Source of the DNA: Clostridiales bacterium UBA4039
GTDB lineage: Bacteria; Bacillota; Clostridia; Lachnospirales; Vallitaleaceae
Assembly (NCBI GenBank): GCA_002382805.1
Contig: DGAD01000003.1
Coordinates: forward strand, 1-64,000
Reading direction: 5' to 3'
DNA length: 64,000 bases
The position numbers were made by a program, and so were the translations under genes. Shown piece by piece: positions 11,110 through 20,271 of the stretch (positions are counted from its first letter, which is position 1; the number at the start of each line of letters is the position of its first letter). The notes below the pieces were generated by a model. It ran no database searches. It saw nothing but the letters and a program-made list of their open reading frames with translations, and had not been told where the DNA came from.

Positions 11110-11358
11110 TAGGAATCGGATAAAATCGAATAAAAGCAAATGACGTTGAGTAGAACGAGTACATATTTGGTCTTTTTCAGAGAGAGAATCCATTGGCTGG
11201 AAGATTCTTAAAGTAACCGTTATGGAACCTATCTATGAGTCCCGTGTGAAAGCATGGCGTATGCCTTACGTTATCAAGGTCTAAAGATATGCAGACACTG
11301 CATAAATTAGGGTGGTACCACGATGATATAACTTCGTCCCTTAGGGGAGGGAGTTTTT
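11110..11358 (+). promoter_or_regulatory. T-box leader of proS
   Basis: This leader has the T-box hallmarks: a Stem I distal region (AGAGAGAATCC then GGCTGG), a candidate specifier codon CCT (proline, 11228-11230, preceded by GAA), the antiterminator box AGGGTGGTACCACG (11309-11322) and a terminator of GTCCC paired with GGGAG followed by a T run ending at 11358. Uncharged tRNA-Pro should stabilise the antiterminator and turn on proS. The T-box element and following proS gene agree with each other; the specifier call is mine by eye. Confidence 0.92.
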
Positions 11359-11397
11359 TTGTGTTCTACACATGTTATACAAAGAAAGGTGAGAAAA

Positions 11398-12834
11398 ATG
11401 GCAAAAGAAAAGAAAATGGTAGAAGCAATCACCTCCATGGGTGAAGATTTTGCAAAATGGTATACAGATGTAGTAAAAAAATCGGAGTTAGTCGATTACT
11501 CAAGTGTAAGAGGCTGTATGGTAATCAAGCCGTATGGATACCGTATTTGGGAATTGATTCAACAGCAGTTAGACAGTCGGTTTAAAGCGACAGGGCATGA
11601 AAACGTGTATATGCCAATGTTTATTCCTGAGAGTCTCTTGCAAAAAGAAAAAGATCATGTGGAAGGCTTCGCTCCTGAAGTAGCGTGGGTGACACATGGC
11701 GGAAATGAAAAATTACAAGAACGCCTTTGTGTTCGTCCAACATCAGAGACCTTGTTCTGCGAATTTTATTCTAAGGATATTGAATCCCATAGAGATTTGC
11801 CACGCCTATATAACCAATGGTGTTCCGTTGTACGGTGGGAAAAGACGACACGTCCATTTTTACGTTCCTTGGAATTTTTATGGCAAGAAGGTCATACGGC
11901 ACATGCAACGGCTGAACAAGCGCAAGAAGAAACCATCAAGATGTTAAACGTCTATGCAGAATTTTGTGAAAATGTATTAGCCATTCCAATGATTAAAGGA
12001 CGCAAGACGGAAAAAGAGAAATTTGCAGGTGCAAATGCAACATATACGATTGAAAGTCTAATGCATGACGGTAAAGGGTTACAATCCGGAACGACACATA
12101 ATTTTGGGGATGGATTTGCAAAAGCCTTTGGTATTCAGTACACAGATGAAAACAATCAATTACAGTATGTACACCAAACATCATGGGGTGTGTCAACACG
12201 TTTGATTGGTGGAATTATTATGGTACATGGCGATGATAATGGATTAGTTCTACCTCCAAAAGTGGCGCCTATCCAAGTGGCAATCATACCAATTATGCAA
12301 CGAAAAGAAGGAGTATTGGAAAAAGCGAATGCATTAGAACAAATGCTGGCAAAGCAGTATCGTGTAAAATTGGATGATTCCAATAAAAGTCCGGGTTGGA
12401 AGTTCAGTGAATATGAAATGAAAGGGGTTCCAATTCGTATTGAACTTGGACCTAAAGATATTGAAAATAATCAAGCGGTTATTGTACGACGTGATAATCG
12501 AGAAAAAATCTTTGTTAATCTTGATGAATTGGAAGAAAAAGTAGCTCAAGTGCTTGAAGATGTACAAGCAAGCTTATTAAAAAAAGCAACGGAGCATCGT
12601 AACGCACATACATACGAAGCGACATCCATGGAACAAATGCGTCAAATCCTTGAGGAAAATCCTGGATTTATCAAAGCAATGTGGTGTGAAGATGAAGCAT
12701 GTGAGAACAAAATCAAAGAAGAGACAGGAGCGACATCAAGATGTATGCCTTTTGAACAAGAGCATATATCGGATACATGTGTATGTTGTGGAAAACCTGC
12801 AACAACTATGGTGTACTGGGGAAAAGCATATTAA
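11398..12834 (+). CDS. proS: Prolyl-tRNA synthetase (eukaryote/archaea-like type)
   Basis: ProRS charges tRNA-Pro. The 478-aa form is the short ProS3 type without the inserted editing domain of the E. coli enzyme. Class II motifs are visible: motif 2 in [29 protein letters not shown] and motif 3 in [17 protein letters not shown]. The C-terminus carries the zinc-like cysteine set ([19 protein letters not shown]) and ends in Tyr, as in this branch. ATG 11398 follows AAAGGTG; the TTG/ATG-like start at 11359 lies inside the terminator tail. Expression is likely set by the T-box. Confidence 0.95.
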   Translation: MAKEKKMVEAITSMGEDFAKWYTDVVKKSELVDYSSVRGCMVIKPYGYRIWELIQQQLDSRFKATGHENVYMPMFIPESLLQKEKDHVEGFAPEVAWVTHGGNEKLQERLCVRPTSETLFCEFYSKDIESHRDLPRLYNQWCSVVRWEKTTRPFLRSLEFLWQEGHTAHATAEQAQEETIKMLNVYAEFCENVLAIPMIKGRKTEKEKFAGANATYTIESLMHDGKGLQSGTTHNFGDGFAKAFGIQYTDENNQLQYVHQTSWGVSTRLIGGIIMVHGDDNGLVLPPKVAPIQVAIIPIMQRKEGVLEKANALEQMLAKQYRVKLDDSNKSPGWKFSEYEMKGVPIRIELGPKDIENNQAVIVRRDNREKIFVNLDELEEKVAQVLEDVQASLLKKATEHRNAHTYEATSMEQMRQILEENPGFIKAMWCEDEACENKIKEETGATSRCMPFEQEHISDTCVCCGKPATTMVYWGKAY

Positions 12835-12894
12835 GCAAAAGCTTTCTCGTCGCAGTACGATGCCGCTTATGTGGAACTTTTCTATAGCACAAAA

Positions 12895-12922
12895 AAAAGA
12901 TGCTCCGATGAGCATCTTTTTC
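12895..12922. terminator. Bidirectional terminator between proS and the NifU-like gene
   Basis: Arms AAAAGATGCTC (12895-12905) and GAGCATCTTTT (12910-12920) form an 11-bp stem with a 4-nt loop, with A and T runs on either side. It can stop both convergent genes. Confidence 0.85.
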
Positions 12923-12933
12923 ATTTAGATTGT

Positions 12934-13158
12934 CTATTGGACTTGAATAACGCCATTAACACCCGGAACTTGCTCGATTAATACCGTTTCGATAAAGTTC
13001 TTTAACGTCATTGTTGACATTGGGCATCCACCGCAAGCGCCTAATAATCGTAAGGATACAATTCCTGTATTGTCAACGCTAACAAATTCGACATCGCCAC
13101 CATCACGTTGTAATGCAGGGCGTACATCTTCAAGAGCTAATTTGATTTGTTCTTCCAT
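12934..13158 (-). CDS. NifU C-terminal-domain iron-sulfur protein (NfuA type)
   Basis: A 74-aa stand-alone NifU C-terminal domain that holds or delivers Fe-S clusters. The cluster ligands are Cys42 and Cys45 in [10 protein letters not shown], preceded by the usual [14 protein letters not shown] block. AAGGAG precedes the ATG. It is transcribed alone, convergent to proS and divergent from the GGDEF gene. The family assignment is strong; client proteins cannot be told from sequence. Confidence 0.92.
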   Translation of the reverse strand: MEEQIKLALEDVRPALQRDGGDVEFVSVDNTGIVSLRLLGACGGCPMSTMTLKNFIETVLIEQVPGVNGVIQVQ

Positions 13159-13202
13159 AATATAAAAACTCCTTCATGGTCATTGTTTTCTATAACTACT
13201 AT

Positions 13203-13281
13203 ATGATACTCGCTTTCATTCGTTTTGTCAATTTCAAGTCGCGAGTTTTTGCTTGTTCAAGTAATGGACCAATGCTATAAT
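13203..13281. promoter_or_regulatory. Divergent promoters for the NifU-like and GGDEF genes
   Basis: Minus strand: TTGACA (13231-13226), 17-nt spacer, TATCAT (13208-13203), reading into the NifU-like gene. Plus strand: TTGTTC (13253-13258), 17-nt spacer, TATAAT (13276-13281), reading into the GGDEF gene. Both fit sigma-A. Confidence 0.6.
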
Positions 13282-13334
13282 TGATTTACAAGAGGTTCCA
13301 CATGTGCATAAAAAATAGAGAGGCAGGGGATTGT

Positions 13335-14678
13335 ATGATTAATAATAAATGGATAAGAAGATCATTGCCTTATATTATTAGTATTATTATTTTTTTAACG
13401 TTAAGTATGGTTGTAGATAGTCAAATAGCAAAAAGCCAAGAAGCTGAACGATTAATGGCAGCGGGAAGATATTCGACATTTCAATACGAACTGACAAGTA
13501 TACTTGACCAAAAAGTCATGTTGATGAATGGAATTATATCATTGATTACATTTAAAGATATGAATTTAGCCGATGAAGAGATCTATGCATATCTAGAATC
13601 CATTGTACCCCAAGAACAAAAAATGATACGAACTATTGGAATTCTTGAAGATACAACTGTTCGGTGGTCGTTTCCCTATGCAGATGGGCAGGGAACAGTG
13701 GGGATCGACTTGGCTAAAGTAAGCGGTCAAAGTCGTGGAGTTCTAACGGTAAAAGAAGAACGGGTCAACTATTTTCAAGGACCGGTCAAATTGGTTCAAG
13801 GAGGCGAAGGATATATTATTCGCTTACCCATATTATATGACGATGGAAGTTATTGGGGGCAATTAAGTCTTGTGATTGATCGAGCGGAATATGTTCGTGA
13901 GATTTATAAGATAGCAAGACGAAATGATATTCGTGTACATATTGTATCTAAACATGATCGAAGAGTCGTTTATGGGGACGCAGAAGTTTTAGAAAAAAAA
14001 CCACTGGTGTTTGAACTTAGTAATGAACGCATGGACCTAGACATATATGTTATTCCTCAAAAGGGTTGGCAAGAACATTCGCTGACGTTATTGGGTGGGT
14101 TTGTTATCAGTTTGCTCATAAGCATTGCCATTGGAATCGGCATTTGGTATAATCTTCAAGCGACCCAAAAATTAGAAAAAATGGCCAACAGAGATTTTTT
14201 GACAGGAATGTATAATCGTCATTTTTTTGATGAATATATTGGAATTGTGATTGGAGAAGCACGTAGATCAAAAGAAGATATAGGGTTTGTACTGATTGAT
14301 TTGAATGATTTTAAAGATGTCAATGATACTTATGGACACTTGATAGGTGATGAAGTATTAAAAAAGACGGCGCAAGTCCTTAATGAACATTGTCGAAGTA
14401 AAGACGTTGTGTTTCGTATTGGTGGAGATGAGTTTTTAATTGTGTTGCCCAATATTACGTCGCCAAGAGTGATTAAAGAGTTTATAAAACGTATAGAAGC
14501 ATCTTTTGAAGATGCCTTTGCCTTTGGGCAATATTCGATTCATATTTCGCCGGCGATTGGTTATGGAATGTACCCAGAAGATGGTGTTGATGTGGATTCA
14601 GTAACACGAGCAGCAGATGAACGCATGTATACGAACAAAAGTGAGCATAAGCAAGAAAGGGAAAAAGAAGATGTATGA
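13335..14678 (+). CDS. Membrane diguanylate cyclase with extracytoplasmic sensor
   Basis: The product (447 aa) should make cyclic di-GMP from two GTP. One transmembrane helix near the N-terminus, an outside sensor of about 190 residues (a SFPYADGQGTVGIDL stretch recalls CHASE domains), a second helix around 250-275, then a GGDEF domain: ANRDFLTGMYNRHFF start and an intact G363-G364-D365-E366-F367. RSKD at 354-357, five residues before the signature, fits the inhibitory I-site RxxD, so product feedback is expected. ATG 13335 follows AGGCAGGGGA. It overlaps the next gene by 8 nt. Confidence 0.9.
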   Translation: MINNKWIRRSLPYIISIIIFLTLSMVVDSQIAKSQEAERLMAAGRYSTFQYELTSILDQKVMLMNGIISLITFKDMNLADEEIYAYLESIVPQEQKMIRTIGILEDTTVRWSFPYADGQGTVGIDLAKVSGQSRGVLTVKEERVNYFQGPVKLVQGGEGYIIRLPILYDDGSYWGQLSLVIDRAEYVREIYKIARRNDIRVHIVSKHDRRVVYGDAEVLEKKPLVFELSNERMDLDIYVIPQKGWQEHSLTLLGGFVISLLISIAIGIGIWYNLQATQKLEKMANRDFLTGMYNRHFFDEYIGIVIGEARRSKEDIGFVLIDLNDFKDVNDTYGHLIGDEVLKKTAQVLNEHCRSKDVVFRIGGDEFLIVLPNITSPRVIKEFIKRIEASFEDAFAFGQYSIHISPAIGYGMYPEDGVDVDSVTRAADERMYTNKSEHKQEREKEDV

Positions 14679-16035
14679 TATTGTAATTGTTGGAGCAGGA
14701 GCAGCTGGGGTTTTTTGTGCATATGAATTAGTAAAAAATTCTCCGGACAAAAAGATTTTGATGATTGAAAAAGGGCTTCCATTGGATAAGCGTAGTTGCC
14801 CGAAAAAAACCCATGGTGTCAGAGAATGTAAATGTAAGACATGCTCTATTATGGAAGGTTTTTATGGAGCTGGTGGTTTTTCAGATGGTAAATATAATAT
14901 CACCAATAACTTTGGCGGCGATTTATTTGAATATGTCGGAGCAGAAAAAGCATTGGAATTGATGTGGGAAGTGGACAAAATCAATTTAAAGATGGGCGGA
15001 GAAGATGCAAAGCTTTACTCAACAGCTAATGGAGACTTAAAACGCAAAGCATTGCGTCATGACTTGCACTTATTAGATGCACAAGTACGTCACCTAGGAA
15101 CCGATAGAAACTTGGTCATTGCATCCAATATGTATGACTATATTAAAGATAAGATGGAGATTCGTTTTAATAATGAAGTAACGAATTTAGAAAAAATGGA
15201 TGACCATTTTATAATCGAAACCAACAAAGATACATTTAAAGGTAAGAAGCTTATTGTAGCGACAGGACGTACAGGCTCAAGTTGGATTGGGAAGTTGTGC
15301 GAAAAGTTTGATATACCAACGACAAATAATCGTGTCGATATTGGTGTTCGTGTAGAATTGCCTGCACTTGTTTTTAAGCACATTACAGATGATGTATATG
15401 AAAGTAAGATTGTCTATAAAACACAAAAATATAATGATTTGGTCCGAACGTTTTGCATGAATCCATATGGAGAAGTGGTTACAGAAAACTATGGAGATAT
15501 TGTAACGGTTAATGGACATAGTTATGCCGATCCCAAAATGCATACTGAAAATACAAACTTTGCGTTACTTGTTACCAATCGATTTACCGAGCCATTTAAG
15601 AATAGTAATGAGTATGGAGCATCTATTGCACGCTTAAGCAACATGTTAGGTGGCGGTGTTCTTATGCAACGGTTTGGCGATTTGGTTAAAGGGCGTCGCA
15701 GTAGCGAACGCCGTATGCGCAAGTGCTTTACCCGTCCGACAATGGATGCGACGCCTGGAGATTTGAGCTTAGTTATTCCAAAGCGTCAACTGGATGATAT
15801 TATTGAGATGATCTATGCACTTGATAAAATTGCACCGGGAACGGCGAATGAAGATACGTTGCTTTATGGTGTTGAGGTGAAGTTCTATAACTCAAATGTT
15901 AAAGTGGATAGTAACTTAGAGACATCGGTCGAAGGGCTTTATGTTTTAGGCGATTGTTCGGGTGTGACCCATTCGTTATCACAAGCGGCAGCCAGTGGAA
16001 TACATGTCGCAAGGATTTTGTCAAAGGAGATGTAA
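14671..16035 (+). CDS. FAD-dependent oxidoreductase, uncharacterised (COG2509-like)
   Basis: A 454-aa flavoprotein. The N-terminus MYDIVIVGAGAAGVFCAYEL is a dinucleotide-binding Rossmann fold, with EKG as the end of the second strand. A cysteine-rich stretch follows (SCPKKTHGVRECKCKTCS), then GFYGAGGFSDGKYN; LIVATGRTGSSW and VLGDCSGVTHSLSQAAASGIHVA are further FAD-contact regions. The family is widespread in Clostridia, and its substrate is unknown to me. The start overlaps the cyclase stop (ATG at 14671), implying translational coupling. Confidence 0.8.
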   Translation: MYDIVIVGAGAAGVFCAYELVKNSPDKKILMIEKGLPLDKRSCPKKTHGVRECKCKTCSIMEGFYGAGGFSDGKYNITNNFGGDLFEYVGAEKALELMWEVDKINLKMGGEDAKLYSTANGDLKRKALRHDLHLLDAQVRHLGTDRNLVIASNMYDYIKDKMEIRFNNEVTNLEKMDDHFIIETNKDTFKGKKLIVATGRTGSSWIGKLCEKFDIPTTNNRVDIGVRVELPALVFKHITDDVYESKIVYKTQKYNDLVRTFCMNPYGEVVTENYGDIVTVNGHSYADPKMHTENTNFALLVTNRFTEPFKNSNEYGASIARLSNMLGGGVLMQRFGDLVKGRRSSERRMRKCFTRPTMDATPGDLSLVIPKRQLDDIIEMIYALDKIAPGTANEDTLLYGVEVKFYNSNVKVDSNLETSVEGLYVLGDCSGVTHSLSQAAASGIHVARILSKEM

Positions 16036-16036
16036 A

Positions 16037-16825
16037 ATGATTGAGGTAGTTGATTTTTCTAAAATTTATCGATTAGGGAAAAAGCAACGCAATGAATTAA
16101 AAACTCAAGAAAAATATAAAAAAGCTGTGAACCAAATTAGTTTTAAAGCCTATGATGGTGAAATCTTTGGATTGTTGGGACCTAATGGTGCCGGAAAGAC
16201 AACAACACTACGCACCCTATCAACTTTGATTAAACCCACACAAGGAAAACTTAGTGTTCAAGGCATTGATGTGGTCGTAGATGAAAAAAGTGTCCGTAGT
16301 AAAATTGGCTTTCTTACCAATGAACTAAAATTAGATAAACATTTTACTCCGGCATATACAGTCGAGTATTTTGGCCAATTGCATGGCATGAAAAAAAACC
16401 AGATTCAAAAGCGGCGCCAAGAGCTTTTTGAGTACTTTGGTATTCAAGAATATCAGCACAAAAAAATCAGTGAATTATCTACAGGAATGACACAAAAGCT
16501 TTCACTTGTAGTGAGTTTAATTCATGACCCAGAAGTTATTATTTTTGATGAACCTACCAACGGATTGGATATTATTACGGCAAAAGCCGTGACAGATTAC
16601 CTTATACGTCTAAGAGCTGAGGGAAAGCTTATTATTATTTCAACGCATATCATGAATGTGGCAGAAAAATTATGTGATCGCATCGGAATTATTATTGAAG
16701 GTAAAATTGTCGCTCAAGGGAATATAGATGATATTTGTCAGTCCTTGGATGCGATGAACTTAGAAGATGCATTTTTTAAACTCTATGAATGGCATCATGG
16801 GGATACGAAGGAGGGGTTGATATAA
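16037..16825 (+). CDS. ABC transporter ATP-binding protein (NatA-like)
   Basis: The 262-aa ATPase has Walker A GLLGPNGAGKTTT, Q-loop-region GFLTNELKLDKHFTPAYT, signature LSTGMTQKLSLVVSL, Walker B VIIFDEPTNGLD and switch STHIM. The motif set and the fused-looking permease partner fit NatAB Na+ exporters and related ABC-2 exporters. ATG 16037 follows AAAGGAG, 1 nt after the FAD gene stop; its own stop overlaps the permease start by one base. Confidence 0.88.
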   Translation: MIEVVDFSKIYRLGKKQRNELKTQEKYKKAVNQISFKAYDGEIFGLLGPNGAGKTTTLRTLSTLIKPTQGKLSVQGIDVVVDEKSVRSKIGFLTNELKLDKHFTPAYTVEYFGQLHGMKKNQIQKRRQELFEYFGIQEYQHKKISELSTGMTQKLSLVVSLIHDPEVIIFDEPTNGLDIITAKAVTDYLIRLRAEGKLIIISTHIMNVAEKLCDRIGIIIEGKIVAQGNIDDICQSLDAMNLEDAFFKLYEWHHGDTKEGLI

Positions 16826-18027
16826 TGCTGTTTGTTGTGGTGAAGAAGGAGTTGCTACGTGTCTTTACGGATCGACGCTTGGTCTTTTCAGCATTTGTCT
16901 TGCCTGCACTTAGTATTTTTATTTTGTATTCGCTCATGGGTAAAATGATTGGAAATATGACCCAATCCATTGAAGAAAATATTCCTACAGTTAAAGCGGC
17001 TAATGCACCGGAATCTTTTCGTGAATATATGGCGACCCAATCGATACCGGTGGAATATATTGATATGAAGGCATTAGATACGACAAAGGAAGAGATTCTT
17101 ACAGGAACGACAGAGCTTCTTCTTGTATTTCCTGAAAACTTTGAAGTAACTATTCAAGAGTATGCAACAGCCGACAAACCTGATATTCATACTTTTTATA
17201 ATCCGTCAGAAGAGTATTCTCAATCGGCAAAAAATACCTTTGAATATACACTGTTACCAGAATATGAAACGATGTTATTAACACAAAGGTTTGATGGGAT
17301 AAATGCTTTTACTGCATTTACAATTGATCAGGATAATGAGCAGAGCAAGATAGCGCAACCGGGTAAGGAAGCAGGGTTTTCTTTGGCATTTATGATGCCG
17401 ATGCTTCTAAATATCATGCTGTTTGCGGGTGCAATGGGCATCGGTATTGATGTAATAGCAGGGGAGAAGGAGCGAGGCACAATGGCTACGATGCTTTTGA
17501 CCCCTGTCAACCGTGAGACGATTGCAATGGGAAAAGTTATTAGTCTGGGGATTGTTGCTATTGTAAGTGCTATCTGTACGTTTGGTGCAATCATAGCATC
17601 TCTTCCCAACGCGTCAGCACTTTTAGCGGCAGGCAACGAAGTGTCTATATCGGGCTTGGCTTTTACAGGTATGGATTATTTGATGCTTTTGGTCATTTTA
17701 ATTGTTCAAGTCGGTGTTTTTGTTGGATTGATATGTCTTATTTCTGTTATTGCAAAAAGTGTTAAAGAAGCGGGGACCTATATTTCGCCGATTTATATTT
17801 TGGTGATGATCTCGGCTTTTGGGACAGTCTTTACCACTGGTGATGTGAAGCTTTACAATTATTTTATTCCAGTCATGGGCAATGTATTTGCGATCAAAGA
17901 ACTATTGTTAAAAGAGCTGTCTTATATGGAATTTGGAGTTACCGTAGGGGTGTCATTAGTATTGATTGGAATTTTATTAAAGCTAATAACCCTTGCTTTT
18001 AATCATGAAAAAATAATGTTCAACTGA
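16825..18027 (+). CDS. ABC-2 type permease (NatB-like)
   Basis: A 400-aa permease: one N-terminal helix (about 17-39), a large outside domain of about 130 residues, then five to six helices from about 190 on. The segment IDVIAGEKERGTMATMLLTPVNRETIAMGK is the ABC-2/NatB signature region. It works with the ATPase just upstream to export Na+ or another substrate. The 1-nt stop/start overlap (TAATG) and a GGAGGGG site show coupling. Confidence 0.86.
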   Translation: MLFVVVKKELLRVFTDRRLVFSAFVLPALSIFILYSLMGKMIGNMTQSIEENIPTVKAANAPESFREYMATQSIPVEYIDMKALDTTKEEILTGTTELLLVFPENFEVTIQEYATADKPDIHTFYNPSEEYSQSAKNTFEYTLLPEYETMLLTQRFDGINAFTAFTIDQDNEQSKIAQPGKEAGFSLAFMMPMLLNIMLFAGAMGIGIDVIAGEKERGTMATMLLTPVNRETIAMGKVISLGIVAIVSAICTFGAIIASLPNASALLAAGNEVSISGLAFTGMDYLMLLVILIVQVGVFVGLICLISVIAKSVKEAGTYISPIYILVMISAFGTVFTTGDVKLYNYFIPVMGNVFAIKELLLKELSYMEFGVTVGVSLVLIGILLKLITLAFNHEKIMFN

Positions 18028-18048
18028 TTGACATAATGGAGGAATACT

Positions 18049-19026
18049 ATGGAACCTATTTTTTTTGATCCAGACTTTAAAGAACGTGTGTGGGGAGGAG
18101 AAAAACTTTCGACACAATTAAATAAAACCATTCCGTTTGCACATACAGGAGAGAGCTGGGAAGTGGCTTGCCATGATAATGGACAATCGAAGGTTCGCCT
18201 CGGACAATATGCAGGAATGACGTTGGAAGAACTTTTGATTCAAGAAGGCGAAGCTGTGATAGGAAAGCCCTTTTTGCCAGGTGATAAGTTCCCGCTCTTA
18301 ATAAAGTTCATTGATGCAAAAGAAAAGTTGTCGGTGCAGGTACATCCTGACGATGCATATGCAAACATACATGAAAATGGAGAGTATGGTAAAAGTGAGG
18401 CATGGTATGTTCTTCAGGCAGATCCGGGTGCAACATTAATTGCAGGGTTAAAGCCCGGAACAACGCGAGAAGTATTTACGTCAAAATTAGAGGCCAATCA
18501 ATTAGAAGATGTGCTTAACGAAGTTCAAGTTCAAGCAGGAGATGTTTTGGATATTCCGGCGGGCTTAATTCATGCGATTGGTAACGGGATTTTATTGGCA
18601 GAAGTTCAACAAAACTCCGATACCACCTATCGTGTATATGATTGGAATAGAGTAGGGCTAGATGGACAACCAAGAGAACTTCATATTGAATCGTCCATTG
18701 CAGTGAGTGACTTTTCCGGGAAGCATTCAACAGAGCTTGCCAAGCCTTCGGTCCAAACAATGGATACATATACCTTAAAAACGTTTGTACGCAATCCATA
18801 CTTTGTACTAGAAGAGCTTCACGTTCATGATCGCTTTACATCCTCAGGCCGAGGTCAATATTTTGAGATATATATGTGTGTCGAAGGAACGATGGAACTA
18901 GACTACGAAGGTGGACACATCAACGCTTTCAAAGGAGATGTGTTTATGATACCGGCAGCACTGCAAAAGTATGCATTGAAAGGACATGGGAAACTCGTAA
19001 GAACATATATAGAAAAGAAGGCTTAA
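18049..19026 (+). CDS. manA: Mannose-6-phosphate isomerase, class I
   Basis: A 325-aa cupin enzyme interconverting mannose-6-P and fructose-6-P. WGGEKL opens the domain, and the zinc set is visible in SVQVHPDDAYA, KSEAWYVL and DIPAGLIHAIG. It is the short Firmicute type. ATGGAGGAATACT precedes the ATG, and the cca gene starts 1 nt after its stop. With the phosphohexomutase downstream it could feed mannose-derived sugar nucleotides to the envelope. Confidence 0.92.
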   Translation: MEPIFFDPDFKERVWGGEKLSTQLNKTIPFAHTGESWEVACHDNGQSKVRLGQYAGMTLEELLIQEGEAVIGKPFLPGDKFPLLIKFIDAKEKLSVQVHPDDAYANIHENGEYGKSEAWYVLQADPGATLIAGLKPGTTREVFTSKLEANQLEDVLNEVQVQAGDVLDIPAGLIHAIGNGILLAEVQQNSDTTYRVYDWNRVGLDGQPRELHIESSIAVSDFSGKHSTELAKPSVQTMDTYTLKTFVRNPYFVLEELHVHDRFTSSGRGQYFEIYMCVEGTMELDYEGGHINAFKGDVFMIPAALQKYALKGHGKLVRTYIEKKA

Positions 19027-19027
19027 A

Positions 19028-20263
19028 ATGATGCAGTTTAAAATACCAAAAAATGTTGAGTATATTTTAGAGCAAATCCATAAAAGTGGTGAAGAAGCAT
19101 ATATTGTCGGAGGCTGTGTACGTGATATTATAATGGACATGGAACCGGAGGACTATGATATTACCACTTCAGCCCAGCCAGAGCATATCAAACGTCTCTT
19201 TCGAAAAACGATTGATACCGGCTTAGAACATGGGACGGTGACCGTCTTAATTGACGGTGTAGGCTATGAAGTGACAACGTACCGAATTGAAGGTAAGTAT
19301 GAGGACTATCGCCGACCAACAGAAGTGGTGTTTACCCGCTCTCTAGATGAAGATTTGCTGCGTCGCGACTTTACCATTAACGCGATGGCTTATAATCCCA
19401 TTGAAGGAATTATAGATTTATACGGTGGTCAGGAAGATATTCAAAAGAAGGTGCTTCGATGTGTTGGACATCCAGAAGATAGGTTCAATGAAGATGCTCT
19501 AAGAATGCTTAGAGCCATTCGGTTTAGTGCTAAATTAGACTTTGATATTGAGATGGCAACCTATGAAGCAATGAAAAAATATGCCTATCTCATTGAATAT
19601 GTCAGTGCTGAAAGAATATATACAGAAATAACAAAGACGTTGCTATCAAAAGAACCGTGGCGCATTGAAGAACTTGCAAACTGTGGATTGATTCAACATA
19701 TTTTGTCAGAGTATATTTTGCACCTTGAAGATCCAAGCATCTATGAAGCCTTGATGCGAGTGCCGCCAGCATTGCATTTACGTTGGGCGATATATTTGTC
19801 AGGAATCTTATCGGCATATCAGCATCATCCAAATCAATCTAAAATTATTGCAGAGATTTTAAAAGCATTAAGGTTTGACAATAAGACCAGTGAAAAGGTA
19901 AAAATGTTGATAACACAAGAAAAAATGACAATTTCTGTGGATAAGCTCAGCGTTCGTCGTCATGCAAGTTTATTGACTCCGCCCATGCTTTATGACTTGT
20001 TATGCTATAAAGAAGCAAAAGGGTTGATTTTACCGAAAGAACACGAGAGAATTCGAGAGCTTCTGGATACAATTGTTCAAGATCAGGATTGCTTATCTAT
20101 TAAAGACCTTGATATTAGTGGCAAAGATCTCATAGGGATGGGAATTAATCAAGGGCAACGTATCGGTCAAGTATTAGAAGAACTATTGGAGTATGTGTTA
20201 ACGTATCCCAAGAACAATCAAAAAGATATACTTATAAAATATGTTCAAAAAATAATGAAGTAG
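19028..20263 (+). CDS. cca: CCA tRNA nucleotidyltransferase
   Basis: The enzyme adds or repairs the 3' CCA of tRNA. The 411-aa protein has the class II nucleotidyltransferase head: GGCVRD, EDYDITTSAQP (catalytic acidic pair), YEVTTYRIEGKYEDYRRPTEV, RRDFTINAMAYNP and the RNA-side motif EDALRMLRAIRFSAKL. The C-terminal part is helical. An ATG three bases later is an equal start. The gene is wedged tightly between manA and the ligase-like gene. Confidence 0.9.
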   Translation: MMQFKIPKNVEYILEQIHKSGEEAYIVGGCVRDIIMDMEPEDYDITTSAQPEHIKRLFRKTIDTGLEHGTVTVLIDGVGYEVTTYRIEGKYEDYRRPTEVVFTRSLDEDLLRRDFTINAMAYNPIEGIIDLYGGQEDIQKKVLRCVGHPEDRFNEDALRMLRAIRFSAKLDFDIEMATYEAMKKYAYLIEYVSAERIYTEITKTLLSKEPWRIEELANCGLIQHILSEYILHLEDPSIYEALMRVPPALHLRWAIYLSGILSAYQHHPNQSKIIAEILKALRFDNKTSEKVKMLITQEKMTISVDKLSVRRHASLLTPPMLYDLLCYKEAKGLILPKEHERIRELLDTIVQDQDCLSIKDLDISGKDLIGMGINQGQRIGQVLEELLEYVLTYPKNNQKDILIKYVQKIMK

Positions 20264-20271
20264 GTATTACA

